Counted from the stretch's first letter, positions 25,489 through 34,295 are shown. The stretch is 64,000 nucleotides of DNA from Enterocloster bolteae (GCF_002234575.2 NZ_CP022464.2:1612001-1676000), one strand, 5' to 3'. Notes: a model not told the origin generated them from the letters alone. A program made the numbers and translations.

Positions 25489-26369
25489 ATGTCGGAACTG
25501 TTAGAAAAGATACTGGACAACAGAAACATGAACGAAGCATACGAGAAGGTCTGCGCCAATAAAGGAGCAGGCGGAGTGGACGGCATGGAGATTAAAGAAC
25601 TCGACGGATATATCCGTGAGAACTGGGACAGTATCAGGGAGCAAATCAGGAAGAGGGAGTACCATCCTCAGCCAGTAAGACGAGTAGAAATCCCCAAGCC
25701 AAACGGAAGCAGGAGAAAACTCGGGATACCAACCGTCATGGACAGGGTAATCCAGCAGGAGATAGCAGGAGTTGGAGAAACGGGGATTGCGGTTTGTGAG
25801 GTATGCGGACTATACCGAAGTTGAAACTATGCCGAATTCGGCATAGTGCGGATGATTTTATAGTTACAGCATCGGATAAGGAAACACTGGAAGATATCAA
25901 ACGAATGATAGAAGACTTCCTAAAACCAAGAAGACTGACCCTGTCAAAGGAGAAAACAGTGATTACACATATAGATGAAGGTTTTGATTTCCTGAGATGG
26001 ATTTTCCGAAAGTTCAAAGGAAAGCTAATCATCATGCCGTCCCACAAATCCATGTGTAAAATCACACAGAAAGTCAGTGAACTGATTAAGAACAGTCAAA
26101 CTATAAAGCAAGAAATTTTAATCAGCAGGGTGAATGAGATTATCCGGGGATGGGCGAATTACCATCACGCTACCTGGGCTAAGAAATCCTTTAGCACAAT
26201 AGACCATCGTATATGGAAAATGTTATGGAGATGGGCGAAAAGGAGACATCCAAACAAGGGAAAACAGTGGATAGTTAATAAATATCGGAAGACACATAAA
26301 GGAAGAAAATGGACGTATATGACAGAAAAGAACATCCTGTTCCTGATGATGGACATGCCAATAGTATGA
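25489..26369 (+). pseudogene. ltrA: Group II intron reverse transcriptase/maturase (LtrA type), inactivated
   Basis: The N-terminus MSELLEKILDNRNMNEAYEKVCANKGAGGVDGM and RT motifs up to GSRRKLGIPTVMDRVIQQ are normal. Then the sequence jumps to ELEKRGLRFVRYAD, so RT domains 2a to 4 (over 100 residues, judged from the family) are deleted. Next a 43-bp insertion separates YA from DD of the catalytic YADD motif and shifts the frame. The remainder DDFIVTASDKETLEDIKRMIEDFLKPRRLTLSKEKT...GFDFL and the maturase region NEIIRGWANYHHATWAKKSFSTIDHRIWKMLWRWAKRRHPNKGKQW are well preserved. Polymerase activity must be gone. Confidence 0.88.
25826..25847. repeat. 22-bp perfect palindrome inside ltrA
   Basis: ACTATGCCGAATTCGGCATAGT is fully self-complementary. 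It is part of a segment inserted in the RT active-site codons and flanked by the direct repeat TGCGGA (25804-25809 and 25847-25852). Confidence 0.85.
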
Positions 26370-26514
26370 AAGGGGCAAATGACACTTAATAAAACCCCCT
26401 TTCTTGAACAGGAGTACTTAGAAAATCGAGCGAAGAAACACCGATTTGACAGGAAGAAAAGCGATATGTGCCAATCGAGCTACGCAGATAGTTTATTATG
26501 CGTTATAGATGCGT

Positions 26515-26548
26515 GAGTGAAATGCGGTGAAAGCCGCACGTTCCGTTC
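26515..26548 (+). ncRNA. Group II intron domain V
   Basis: Exactly 34 nt that fold as domain V: GAGTGAAATGCGG pairing through a GAAA-type loop to CCGCA, the two-base bulge CG at positions 25-26, then a lower helix to TTCCGTTC. The catalytic triad position reads AGU rather than AGC, and there is one A-C mismatch in the lower helix, which may reduce activity. A domain VI-like hairpin (GGGAATG...GGTTCCC) follows. Confidence 0.65.
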
Positions 26549-26850
26549 TTTGGGGAGGGAATGAGTGTAAGGTGGTTCCCTTACCCGACACCGAAGAGAT
26601 TGGGTAATGCCAATGGAGGGTAGGGGGATACATGATAATGGTCTTTCTGAGGACACATCAACCGTACTCAGGGACGGAAGTATTGATGGAGGGAACATAC
26701 AGATTATATACATAACTCAAACTTCCCACACCATTTGGTGTGATGAACCTTGAAAACTCAATACTTTAACGCATAAAAAAGGCACAAATCCAGCTTGCAT
26801 GGTATAATTGAATTGTCCAGAAACAATTACACAGCAAGGAGATTCATGCT

Positions 26851-28139
26851 ATGTCAAGTATACCATATAATCGGCATAAGGAAAATGAGATTTTTGATTT
26901 TGTATCAAAATTTATCAACGAGTTTCAAATCGGGAAACTTCTCTTTCAGTGTAATGCAGGTAAGGAAAAGGGGATTCCTGTCATGACAATCTTTCGCTAC
27001 TTGTTATGCCTGCTCTTTTCTGACCGCAGTCACTATATGCAGAGAAAAACGAAAACTTTTGAAGAAGGATTCTCAAAAAACACCCTTTATCGTTTTTTGA
27101 ACAGCGTGAAAACAAACTGGCAGCGTTTTACTGTGCTTCTAGCTTCCAAAATCATTAACGATTTCATGAAAACACTTACTGATGAAAAACGGAAAGATGT
27201 CTTCATTATAGATGACAGCCTGTTTGAACGGTCACGCTCTAAAAAAACCGAATTTTTGGCAAACGTTTTTGACCATTGCTCCATGAAATATAAAAAAGGA
27301 TACCGTATGTTTACTTTGGGCTGGTCGGATGGAAACTCCTTTGTCCCGGTCACCTATTGTCTGCTTTTAGCAGCGGAAAACAAGAACCTGATTTGCCCTG
27401 CAAAAAATTCGATGGCCGTTCCATTGCTGGAAAACGCCGCAGCCAATTGCGCCGGAAAGCGACTGATGTCATGCTGGAACTGATTGCATCCGCTCAGGCG
27501 GTTGGTCTTTCTGCCAAATATGTTCTGTTCGACAGCTGGTTTTCATCCCCTAAGACACTGATTTCCTTAAAAGAAAAGTGCCATATGGATACCATTGCCT
27601 TGATAAAAAAGAACAAAACAAAGTATCTGTATGAAGGGCAAAACCTTAATATCAAGCAGATCTACAGCAAAAACCGGAAACGGCGCGGACGTTCAAAATA
27701 CCTGCTTTCCGTAAATGTCACTCTGAAAAAAGATGACGAGGCTCTTCCGGCCAGAATCGTGTGTGTCCGCAATAAGAGCAACCGGAAAGACTGGCTGGCC
27801 CTAATCAGCACGGATACGAATCTTTCGGAAGAAGAGCTCATCCGTGTTTATGGAAAACGTTGGGACATCGAGGTGTTTTTCAAATCCTGCAAATCTTATC
27901 TGAAACTGGTAAAAGAATGCCGAAGTATCTCATATGATGCCTTAAATGCCCATGTGGCAATCGTATTTACCAGATATATGCTGCTTTCGGTGGCAAAACG
28001 GCGAAATGAAGATGATAAAACTATCTGTGAATTATTTTATTGTCTAATGGATGAGCTCGAAGATATCACCTTCAGTCAGTCCATGCAGATTATATTGGAA
28101 GCTTTACTGGATACGGTAATGGAATTTTTTCATATCTAA
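26851..28139 (+). pseudogene. IS4-family-type transposase with a -1 frame break at an A6 run
   Basis: Two overlapping frames give a DDE transposase of about 430 residues. The first (26851-27483) shows MSSIPYNRHKENEIFDFVSKFINEF...KDVFIIDDSLFERSRSKKTEFLANVFDHC, with the first catalytic Asp in DDS. After NLICPA the correct reading continues in the -1 frame as KKFDGRSIAGKRRSQLRRKATDVMLELI...FDSWFSSP...RWDIEVFFKSCKSYLKL, with the later Asp and Glu. The change occurs at GCAAAAAAT (about 27419-27428), which contains an A-AAA-AAT slippery heptamer. It could be programmed -1 frameshifting or a one-base loss. Otherwise intact. A CACACCATTTGGTGTG palindrome lies upstream at about 26730; terminal repeats were not identified. 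Confidence 0.8.
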
Positions 28140-28235
28140 TTTCTACAGGTCAAATTGTTATAATGATTGCAGAAGAAATTGTTGAAAAGTGTCCTACCAT
28201 GAGATAAAACAGCAGAAAGGAAGGGAGGATAACGC

Positions 28236-28340
28236 ATGCTGATGACAGGAAATTGCTTATCAAATAGGATTTTGCAGCTTTTAGACGAAGTATGGAAAAC
28301 CACAGGGCATGTTTCCGTTATCAATAAAGAAAATGGTTGA
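28236..28340 (+). CDS. Possible small protein
   Basis: Thirty-four codons (MLMTGNCLSNRILQLLDEVWKTTGHVSVINKENG) from ATG 28236 with a strong GGAAGGGAGGAT site. The hydrophobic-acidic pattern in the middle could form one helix. It lies between the IS4-type transposase and the sigma-like gene. Not recognised. Confidence 0.35.
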   Translation: MLMTGNCLSNRILQLLDEVWKTTGHVSVINKENG

Positions 28341-28670
28341 AAAACGGATGCCCTAAATCATGTAGTGCCATGGTAAGGAGTTGATGGTATCGGCGGTGAT
28401 CCTAAAAGGGATATACCGGACAGAAACCACTATATTCCAATTCAATGCACAGGTGATTGGGATAACGGAAATTCACATAGAAGAGGAGCAGGTAGACGGG
28501 CTTCTGAAAGTACATTCTGTGCGGATGAGATTTACAATGATCAGAGATGGGCTGCATATTTCACAAGTGATTGTGGGATAGGCGGCTCATTTTTTAATGA
28601 TGAAGAAGCGCTGCGTTGCAGATCACCGCCTTCGGTTCTGGACTTGATATTTAGAGCCGGAGGTAAGAAA

Positions 28671-29174
28671 ATGAAAGACAGGAGATATTATATCAGGAAA
28701 AATGGAATATTATCGGAAGTCACATATGATGAATATCAGAAATACGTTTCACATAAGAAGCTTGAAGGAAATGTGTATTTTGTGTGCATTCAGAATTCGC
28801 TGATGGAAGTCACCGAAGATATGTACATGAAGCATTACCGGGTAATTCGGAGAAAGAAGTACCTGACTAGGGAGGTACCATATGAGATCCTGCATTATCA
28901 GTCCCTGGATACGGATGAGATGCTGGGAGAGGAACTGCTATATGATGATTCCGGGTTATCTATAGAGGATAAAGCCATCCATAATATATACACGGACAAA
29001 CTGTATCCTGCATTGGTAAAATTAACAGATGAAGAACGGGATCTGCTGTACCGGCTGTATTATCAGGGGGTATCAGAGCGTGTCCTGGCAAAGCAGCTTG
29101 GAATATCGCAGGCAGCGGTTCATAAACGCAAAGAGAAGATTCTAAAACAGTTAAGGATATGGATGAAGCTGTAG
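28671..29174 (+). CDS. Sigma-70-like / RNA polymerase sigma factor family protein of mobile element
   Basis: A 167-residue protein; ATG 28671 follows GGAGGT by 6 bases. The N-terminal half (MKDRRYYIRKNGILSEVTYDEYQKYVSHKKLEGNVYFVCIQNSLMEVTEDMYMKHYRVIRRKKYL) is basic and Tyr-rich. The C-terminal 60 residues are a sigma region 4-type helix-turn-helix: LTDEERDLLYRLYYQGVSERVLAKQLGISQAAVHKRKEKILKQL. Such proteins are common in Firmicute conjugative elements and control element genes. No sigma region 2 is evident, so a stand-alone DNA-binding regulator is as likely as a true sigma factor. Confidence 0.75.
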   Translation: MKDRRYYIRKNGILSEVTYDEYQKYVSHKKLEGNVYFVCIQNSLMEVTEDMYMKHYRVIRRKKYLTREVPYEILHYQSLDTDEMLGEELLYDDSGLSIEDKAIHNIYTDKLYPALVKLTDEERDLLYRLYYQGVSERVLAKQLGISQAAVHKRKEKILKQLRIWMKL

Positions 29175-29281
29175 AGTTTCCAAGTATTAATATAGGGCAG
29201 CCATTCAGGCGTAAACCAGAATGGCTGCCCTTTTTATAAATCATATTGTTATTTAGCCCTTGAGACGATGGAATCAGATGT

Positions 29282-29599
29282 CTATAGTTTCTGGCCATAA
29301 TTTTCTTTTTCGTGAAATAATCCGGATATATAGACAGTTCTGCTTTTATCATCAATTAAGAAAAGTATTACATATTGAAAATGATTGACAGTTGCTTTGT
29401 GGTAACCCTTTGTCCGTAGAAACGGATCGTCACATTGAGGGTAGATATGGGGGTCTGATTCCAAATAACTGTAAATGATTTCAATTTCAGATAAAAGCTT
29501 GCGGGCAGCGGTAGGATTCTTTAAATTGGAAACAAGATAACTGATGATCCAGTCCAGTTGCTCAACCGCCTGTTCTGTAATGTGCAGTTTATAATCCAT
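29282..29599 (-). CDS. RelE/ParE-family toxin
   Basis: A 105-residue toxin: MDYKLHITEQAVEQLDWIISYLVSNLKNPTAARKLLSEIEIIYSYLESDPHIYPQCDDPFLRTKGYHKATVNHFQYVILFLIDDKSRTVYISGLFHEKENY. The ParE/RelE arrangement of two N-terminal helices then a beta-sheet with Y-x-V-x-F/L-x-I-D and VYISGLFHEKENY (family signature near the C-terminus) is clear. The gene overlaps the antitoxin by 11 bp. Whether it targets gyrase or mRNA cannot be told. Confidence 0.88.
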   Translation of the reverse strand: MDYKLHITEQAVEQLDWIISYLVSNLKNPTAARKLLSEIEIIYSYLESDPHIYPQCDDPFLRTKGYHKATVNHFQYVILFLIDDKSRTVYISGLFHEKENYGQKL

Positions 29600-29849
29600 A
29601 TTTATCCTTCAGCTCATCCAGGGATGCCCTGGCGTCCTTAGTCCTTCCTGAATGTATTTGCTCTTCGGAAACTTCCAGACCGCGGTAAAGGCTGGATTTC
29701 CAAACCGTGTTCTCATATGTTTCCATACTCATAATTACCATATCGCCATAACCATTCTTTGTGATGAAAATCGGTTCCTGGGATGTATGACATAAATCAG
29801 AAATGTCGGAAGTATTCTTTAAATCCTTAATCGGAATAATCTGTGGCAT
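29589..29849 (-). CDS. Phd/YefM-family antitoxin
   Basis: An 86-residue antitoxin; ATG 29849 is preceded by GAGAGGTGAG. MPQIIPIKDLKNTSDISDLCHTSQEPIFITKNGYGDMVIMSMETYEN is the typical Phd/YefM DNA-binding domain, followed by a C-terminal toxin-binding segment (SGRTKDARASLDELKDKYGL). It is the first gene of the pair, as usual, and would repress its own promoter in the AT-rich DNA at 29850-29990. Confidence 0.9.
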   Translation of the reverse strand: MPQIIPIKDLKNTSDISDLCHTSQEPIFITKNGYGDMVIMSMETYENTVWKSSLYRGLEVSEEQIHSGRTKDARASLDELKDKYGL

Positions 29850-30449
29850 AAACTCACCTCTCAATTCGAATTAATTATGGCCTAATTATACCATAATAAT
29901 ATGAAAAAATCAAATATTATTCTATCTCAAAATTTTTTTAAAAAGTTGGTTATCACTTGTGGTATTTTTCGGCTTTTAAATAGTAGAGGGTATTTTATTT
30001 CATAAGTCCCTTACAGGTGTACATTGAAAATTTCATATCCAGCCAATTCGTTACATTAGCTATCCGGATGCGAGGAGCAGAAGCGACAAGAGAGGTACGC
30101 GGTGACTGCCTGCGGAAAATGGATTCCGTCAAATAACCTATATATCTTTTCCTGGGTTTAAGGCAAGAGCGGCAACTACCTGTCTCAAAATCAATCCATG
30201 GCGGATTGAATCGCCACAATCCCGGATAGCCTATAATGATACTTCCGTCCAGTCACAGCCCCCTTGGCCGGGGACCACGCAATGAGGGCGGCCGCCAGAG
30301 AACCTGGCGGAGGTGGAACTCCTATGATGCCTGTCAGCCGCAGGCAGGCGGGTTGGCTGCCCTGTCTGGATCCAATAGTCTGTCTGGACAAGCTTCGGGG
30401 AGTAGTGTCGAATAGAAGCGCAGAATAACTTGTAAAGAAGGTGATTTCG
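29850..30449. other. Intergenic stretch without a recognisable gene
   Basis: The first 140 bp are very AT-rich (antitoxin promoter region). From about 30030 the DNA becomes GC-richer and shows a hairpin CCGCCAG-AGAAC-CTGGCGG at 30292-30310 and a GCAGGCAGGCGGG stretch near 30340-30352. I see no convincing coding frame; it may be the relic of another element. Confidence 0.5.
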
Positions 30450-30536
30450 ATGCCAGCTCATGCAGCCGCCTGTCAGGGCCGGCTGCATGAATGTGGCATT
30501 GAGAACGATATGAGGATACAGACAAGGTATATGTGA
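30450..30536 (+). CDS. Possible 28-residue peptide
   Basis: ATG 30450 with GAAGGTGATTTC upstream encodes MPAHAAACQGRLHECGIEND... ending at TGA 30536. The coding DNA contains an inverted repeat (CATGCAGCC...CGGCTGCATG), so the sequence may instead serve as a structured RNA or regulatory site. Weak call. Confidence 0.2.
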   Translation: MPAHAAACQGRLHECGIENDMRIQTRYM

Positions 30537-30812
30537 ATGAAATGTCATTAATGAAGAGTAAATGAAAGATTTGTTTCAAGAGGCTAATTTAAGGGCCTAC
30601 CTCAATATGAGAAGGGCCTTAAAGAACATTAGTTAATCAACATCCCAGATATTTATATGTGGACAAGCATCTAATGGACCAGTTGCTGCTATATTATTTC
30701 CACTCCAGATATCGATTGTGGGGTCAGAGCGGCGCAGACAATTGGTACAGGTGAGATATATCGCTAAATGTAAAGTCAGAGACTGTCAAAAAGAAAGGAA
30801 GGGGAGAAGAGA

Positions 30813-31208
30813 ATGTTATGCAGGGGAGATTTTTACTATGCGGATTTAAGTCCAGTGGTCGGCTGTGAACAGGGAGGGGTACGCCCAGTCCTCATTGTTC
30901 AGAATAATGTGGGAAACCGTTACAGCCCGACCGTAATTGTGGCAGCAGTTACAAGCCGGATGGAGAAGCATCCATTGCCGACCCATGTATTTATTAACCG
31001 GAATTCCGTTCTGCAAAAGGATTCCATTATTATGTTGGAACAAATTCGCACAATCGATAAGTCAAGACTGTTGGAGTACATAGGACACTTAGATTGTAGA
31101 GATATGAGGGCGGTTGATGTCTCGTTAAGAATCAGCTTGGATATGGGAACGGACACAAGTGGGACATTTTGGGAGGAGAGGCAGAAACAGGGCTTGGTTC
31201 TGACTTAA
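30813..31208 (+). CDS. PemK/MazF-family toxin (endoribonuclease)
   Basis: A 131-residue MazF-like protein: MLCRGDFYYADLSPVVGCEQGGVRPVLIVQNNVGNRYSPTVIVAAVTSRMEKHPLPTHVFI...GLQKDSIIMLEQIRTIDKSRL-type core with RGDFYYADLSP, the GVRPVLIVQNN strand and MLEQIRTIDKSRL, all family hallmarks. MazF toxins cleave mRNA at short motifs. GGAAGGGGAG precedes ATG 30813. No standard MazE antitoxin is adjacent, so it may be an orphan, or use the small gene at 31523. Confidence 0.88.
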   Translation: MLCRGDFYYADLSPVVGCEQGGVRPVLIVQNNVGNRYSPTVIVAAVTSRMEKHPLPTHVFINRNSVLQKDSIIMLEQIRTIDKSRLLEYIGHLDCRDMRAVDVSLRISLDMGTDTSGTFWEERQKQGLVLT

Positions 31209-31522
31209 GTCATGTGGCAGTAGGCGTTATGAAGAAAAGCAACTTATATAAAATGGCATGGTTTTGACATAATATGGCACGATTAAATATGACCTTTCGT
31301 TAAAGGAGCACCCAGAATATAAATTGCTTATGGAGGTGGACCCGGAGGTGTAAAAGAAATTAGTGCAGAGGTGGATTCCCGTAAGCTTTGCCAAGGCTGT
31401 TCGACTTGCTTATAGCATAAAATGAAGCTGTGCCAGATTGGAACAGCTTCGTAAGATGTAATAGGACATACCGATATTTTCATAACATAAAATGACTGGT
31501 ATTTATCGAAGGGAGAGCGTGA
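31209..31522. other. Intergenic stretch without a recognisable gene
   Basis: It holds a hairpin GAAGCTGT...AACAGCTTC near 31421-31450, which may end MazF transcription, and short relic-like reading frames without starts. Nothing else is visible. Confidence 0.45.
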
Positions 31523-31732
31523 GTGAAAAGGAACTGTGTTCAGAATGTTATTGTCCATATTCCTGACAATATGGATCTGCACGCACTTTCCGATAAAATC
31601 AATGAATTCCATTTACAGGTGGTGGAACGCAGGCTAAACAGTTCTAATCTAACGACCGATGATAAGATAGCCGTCATTGATAAAATACTGGATAACCTAA
31701 AATCACGTGAGCTTGATGGAATCATCAAATAA
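31523..31732 (+). CDS. Small hypothetical protein
   Basis: A 69-residue protein starting at GTG 31523 (GGGAG 7 bases upstream): VKRNCVQNVIVHIPDNMDLHALSDKINEFHLQVVERRLNSSNLTTDDKIAVIDKILDNLKSRELDGIIK. It looks like a genuine small helical protein, possibly a ribbon-helix-helix or accessory protein of mobile elements. It converges on, and overlaps by 30 bp, the XRE gene on the other strand. Not recognised with confidence. Confidence 0.5.
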   Translation: MKRNCVQNVIVHIPDNMDLHALSDKINEFHLQVVERRLNSSNLTTDDKIAVIDKILDNLKSRELDGIIK

Positions 31733-31948
31733 GTGTTTGTGAAGCCGCCATACATTGTAAGGTGGCTTTGCTTGTTTTTGTTCCCAACTGCGGAGAGTAA
31801 GATGTTTTACGTCCATAAGCTGTGCAAGCTCTTGTTGTGTGATATGGTTCTTTTTACGATAGGCCTTCAGTTTTAAAGCCCAATCTTCAAAGCCATATAT
31901 AGGTAGGATTAATTCGGCTGTTTCTTCATTGTCAGCGCCGAGGAACAT
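31703..31948 (-). CDS. XRE-family helix-turn-helix protein
   Basis: An 81-residue protein. ATG 31948 is preceded by AAAGGGA; the frame runs further back to 31990 into feoB DNA. The C-terminal two thirds (DWALKLKAYRKKNHITQQELAQLMDVKHLTLRSWEQKQAKPPYNVWRLHKHLF) are an HTH of XRE type with the usual RSWEQ motif. The N-terminal MFLGADNEETAELILPIYGFE has no known role. It is the last gene of the mobile mosaic, within 25 bp of the feoB breakpoint. Confidence 0.75.
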   Translation of the reverse strand: MFLGADNEETAELILPIYGFEDWALKLKAYRKKNHITQQELAQLMDVKHLTLRSWEQKQAKPPYNVWRLHKHLFDDSIKLT

Positions 31949-31971
31949 TTTTGTTTCCCTTTGTATGGTGG

Positions 31972-33393
31972 CGGAAACCTTCCATTGCATGGCACAAAGT
32001 TGTTGGTTATCATGGCAATAAGCCGTTCTCTGGGGGAATCAATGATACGGCATCCCACAATGCCCGCTGCGTTGCATCCGAATCCCATACACATGGTTAA
32101 AGCCTGTTTGCCGCAGGCATGGCAGCTCTTAAAGGGTTTATCCAGGTTATAGGCAATCCTGGGCAGATAACCCGAGTCCTCCAACAGGGTAAACAGAGGA
32201 AAGAAGATGGCCATGGGCGGCAGCATTACCGAGACAACCCAGGCCAGAACCCGGTAGACTCCCAATATCAGCAGCCCGTGAAGCCATTGGGGGGCGCCTG
32301 CGGCCATGAAGGCTTTGGTGAGCTGATCCTGGAGGCGGAACAGGGCGTCCGCCAGCATCTGGGAGGGGTAATTGGCGCCTGTGATGGTGAGCCAGAATAC
32401 CACGGCCAGCATTCCTATCATGACGGGATAGCCTGTAAACCGGCTGGTGAGAATCTTATCCAGCTTACGGTCCCCCTCATTGTAGCCGTTTTTGTGGAAC
32501 TGGACCGTATCACGGCATATTTTTTCTGCCGATGCCACCAGGGCAGCCACGATGCGGTCCTTTAGAATTTCATTGGTAATGCCGTACTTGGCCAGATGCT
32601 CCCTGGCCTGTGACAGGGCAAGGCTTATCTCAGGCACTTCCAGTATATCCTCATTCAGATATTCCCTTAATTCTTTCATAAGGGACGGGTCGCTGTCCAG
32701 AAGCTTTAAGGTGAGCCAGCGTGAGCTGACCTTTCCCTCCACCCTGGCCTTTACGGCAGGCTCTGCCATGGCGATGGCCTGTTCAATAATGGGGGAGTAC
32801 TCCACCTGGTAGGGAGAGGCGGTTTGTGTACCTTCCACCAGGTCATCCAGCTGTTTCATCAGCTGGTCAAGGCTTCGCTTTTTCCTGGCAATGGTGCCGG
32901 CCACCGGTACGCCCAGCTTTTCCGACAGCCCCTTCAAGTCAATGGTGATATTCTTGCGGGCGGCTTCGTCCATCAGGTTCACACATACCAGGACCCGGTC
33001 CGATATTTCCATGGTCTGAAGTACCAGGTTCAGGTTGCGCTCCAGGCAGGTGGCGTCGCACACAACCACAACCCCGTCGCTTCCGCCAAAACAGATAAAG
33101 TTGCGGGCCACTTCCTCCTCCGCGGAGTGGGCCATGAGGGAATAGGTGCCGGGGATATCTACCAGCACGTAGCTGTGCTCCTTTGTCTTACAGTAGCCCT
33201 GGGCATTGGTCACGGTTTTTCCAGGCCAGTTTCCGGTATGCTGGTTCATTCCCGTGAGATTGTTGAAAAGGGTGCTTTTACCTACATTGGGGTTGCCTGC
33301 TATGGCGATTATTTTATCATCAGGTGTCTGTTTTTTTATCTCCAGTCCGGAATCCACAGCTCCCATTCCGACGGATTGTTTGGTCAGACCCAT
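31972..33393 (-). pseudogene. feoB: FeoB ferrous iron transporter, 3'-truncated
   Basis: The N-terminal G domain is complete: G1 GNPNVGKST, the FeoB-typical NWPGKTV, G3 DIPGTYSL, G4 NLMD. The membrane part begins normally (SRFTGYPVMIGMLAVVFWLTITG, then VLAWVVSVMLPPMAIFFPLFTLLEDSGYLPRIAYNLDK, GCNAAGIVGCRIIDSPRERLIAMITNNFVPCNGRFP). After NGRFP at about 31972 the sequence changes to mobile-element DNA, so roughly 475 of some 700 residues remain and half the membrane domain is lost. The start ATG 33393 has AAAGGAG 7 bases upstream. Iron transport by this copy is unlikely. Confidence 0.92.
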
Positions 33394-33486
33394 TTTAATA
33401 CTCCTTTTTCTTTTTTTATTAGGCAATTCCATATCTGACCTGAGTCAGATGATGTTTCTTACGACAGCTGTTTTTGGGGAGATAAT

Positions 33487-33768
33487 TCACAGGCTGGTGC
33501 AGCCCTCCATTACCTCCTGCTCGCTGAAACCAGTGCAGGGCTGAACCAGTATCCCGCGGCAGTCCTCTGAGCGTATGGCGATGACAGCACCGCGAATCAG
33601 GTAGGCGCAGGGGTCTCCCAGAGGGCTTTGCCCAAGGCACTCCACCTCCGTATTTTCAACCAGGCCGATATCCAGAAGACGCCTGCGTATGCTGCCTGTG
33701 GAAGTAAGCTCTTTTACACGTGCCCGGTTTCCGGGTTTTATATCATTCAAACATAGAAATTCTTTCAT
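33487..33768 (-). CDS. feoA: FeoA ferrous iron transport protein A
   Basis: A 93-residue SH3-like FeoA that normally supports FeoB at the cytoplasmic face. MKEFLCLNDIKPGNRARVKELTSTGSIRRRLLDIGLVENTEVECLGQSPLGDPCAYLIRGAVIAIRSEDC shows the family's RRRLLDIGL and GDPxAYxIRG motifs. ATG 33768 is chosen (GAGG upstream) over 33786. It precedes feoB by 93 bp on the same strand and is intact, although feoB is broken. Confidence 0.92.
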   Translation of the reverse strand: MKEFLCLNDIKPGNRARVKELTSTGSIRRRLLDIGLVENTEVECLGQSPLGDPCAYLIRGAVIAIRSEDCRGILVQPCTGFSEQEVMEGCTSL

Positions 33769-33842
33769 AATTACAATACCTCGCAATAGATTTAGGATAG
33801 GGAAACTTTTTCTTACTCATATAGTATTACAGGAGGGACACT

Positions 33843-34295
33843 TTGGTTACTGATAAAGATGGATTCTATACCATGAAAGGATATGAACGCTCTGCTTCCG
33901 ATGAGATGACTTCATCCATGGAGGATTATCTGGAGATGGTGTGCAGAATGGAGGAAGAGGGGGAACCCATCCGTGTCAGTTCCCTGGCTGCCAGCCTTCA
34001 CGTACGGCCCTCATCCGCCTCAAAAATGTTGGATAATCTGAGAAAAGCCGGATATATTGATTTCAAGAAATACGGCTCCATCATGGTCACGGATAAGGGA
34101 TATGAGGAGGGCAGGTATCTGCTGCACAGACACCGGGTGCTCCAGGATTTTTTCTGTACCCTCAACCATACGGAGGATGAACTGGAGCTGGTGGAAAAGA
34201 TTGAACATTTTATCAATCACAGGACCGTGGAAAATATGGAGCAGGCTCTTTCTTTCCTCCGGCATAAGAATGATATGACTGGAAAAATGGGATAA
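33843..34295 (+). CDS. DtxR/MntR-family metal-dependent transcriptional regulator
   Basis: A 150-residue regulator, divergent from feoAB and likely its Fe(II)-sensing repressor. TTG 33843 is preferred because AGGAGG lies 7 bases upstream; ATG 33873 (MKGYERS) is the alternative. MEDYLEMVCRMEEEGEPIRVSSLAASLHVRPSSASKMLDNLRKAGYIDFKKYGSIMVTDKGYEEGRYLLHRHRVLQDFF is the winged helix and start of the dimerization/metal domain (H-R-H-R-V-L). It lacks the C-terminal SH3 domain of long DtxR proteins. The TTTAGGATAG stretch at 33791-33800 between the divergent genes may be an operator half-site. Confidence 0.9.
   Translation: MVTDKDGFYTMKGYERSASDEMTSSMEDYLEMVCRMEEEGEPIRVSSLAASLHVRPSSASKMLDNLRKAGYIDFKKYGSIMVTDKGYEEGRYLLHRHRVLQDFFCTLNHTEDELELVEKIEHFINHRTVENMEQALSFLRHKNDMTGKMG

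Larger units (their letters stand above)
24950..26600 (+). mobile_element. Group II intron (ends approximate)
   Basis: A structured, non-coding 5' region (about 24955-25480) with features common in Firmicute group II introns, including GTCAGCAGAAGCCATAGTAG before the ORF. It is followed by an intron-encoded reverse transcriptase relic, and then by a domain V hairpin (26515-26548) and a domain VI-like hairpin (about 26556-26581) ending near TTACCCGAC. Exact splice boundaries could not be set: no unambiguous GUGYG was found at the start. With the reverse transcriptase broken it can move only if helped in trans. Confidence 0.7.

Noticed and set aside
28381..28581. 66-codon frame MMVSAVILKGIYR...
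   Set aside because: The start is too close to AAGGAG for good initiation and the protein has no recognisable features. Possibly a relic.
5618..31971. A single prophage or ICE covering the whole accessory region
   Set aside because: No structural phage genes or type IV secretion genes are present, and the parts have independent borders. It is a mosaic.
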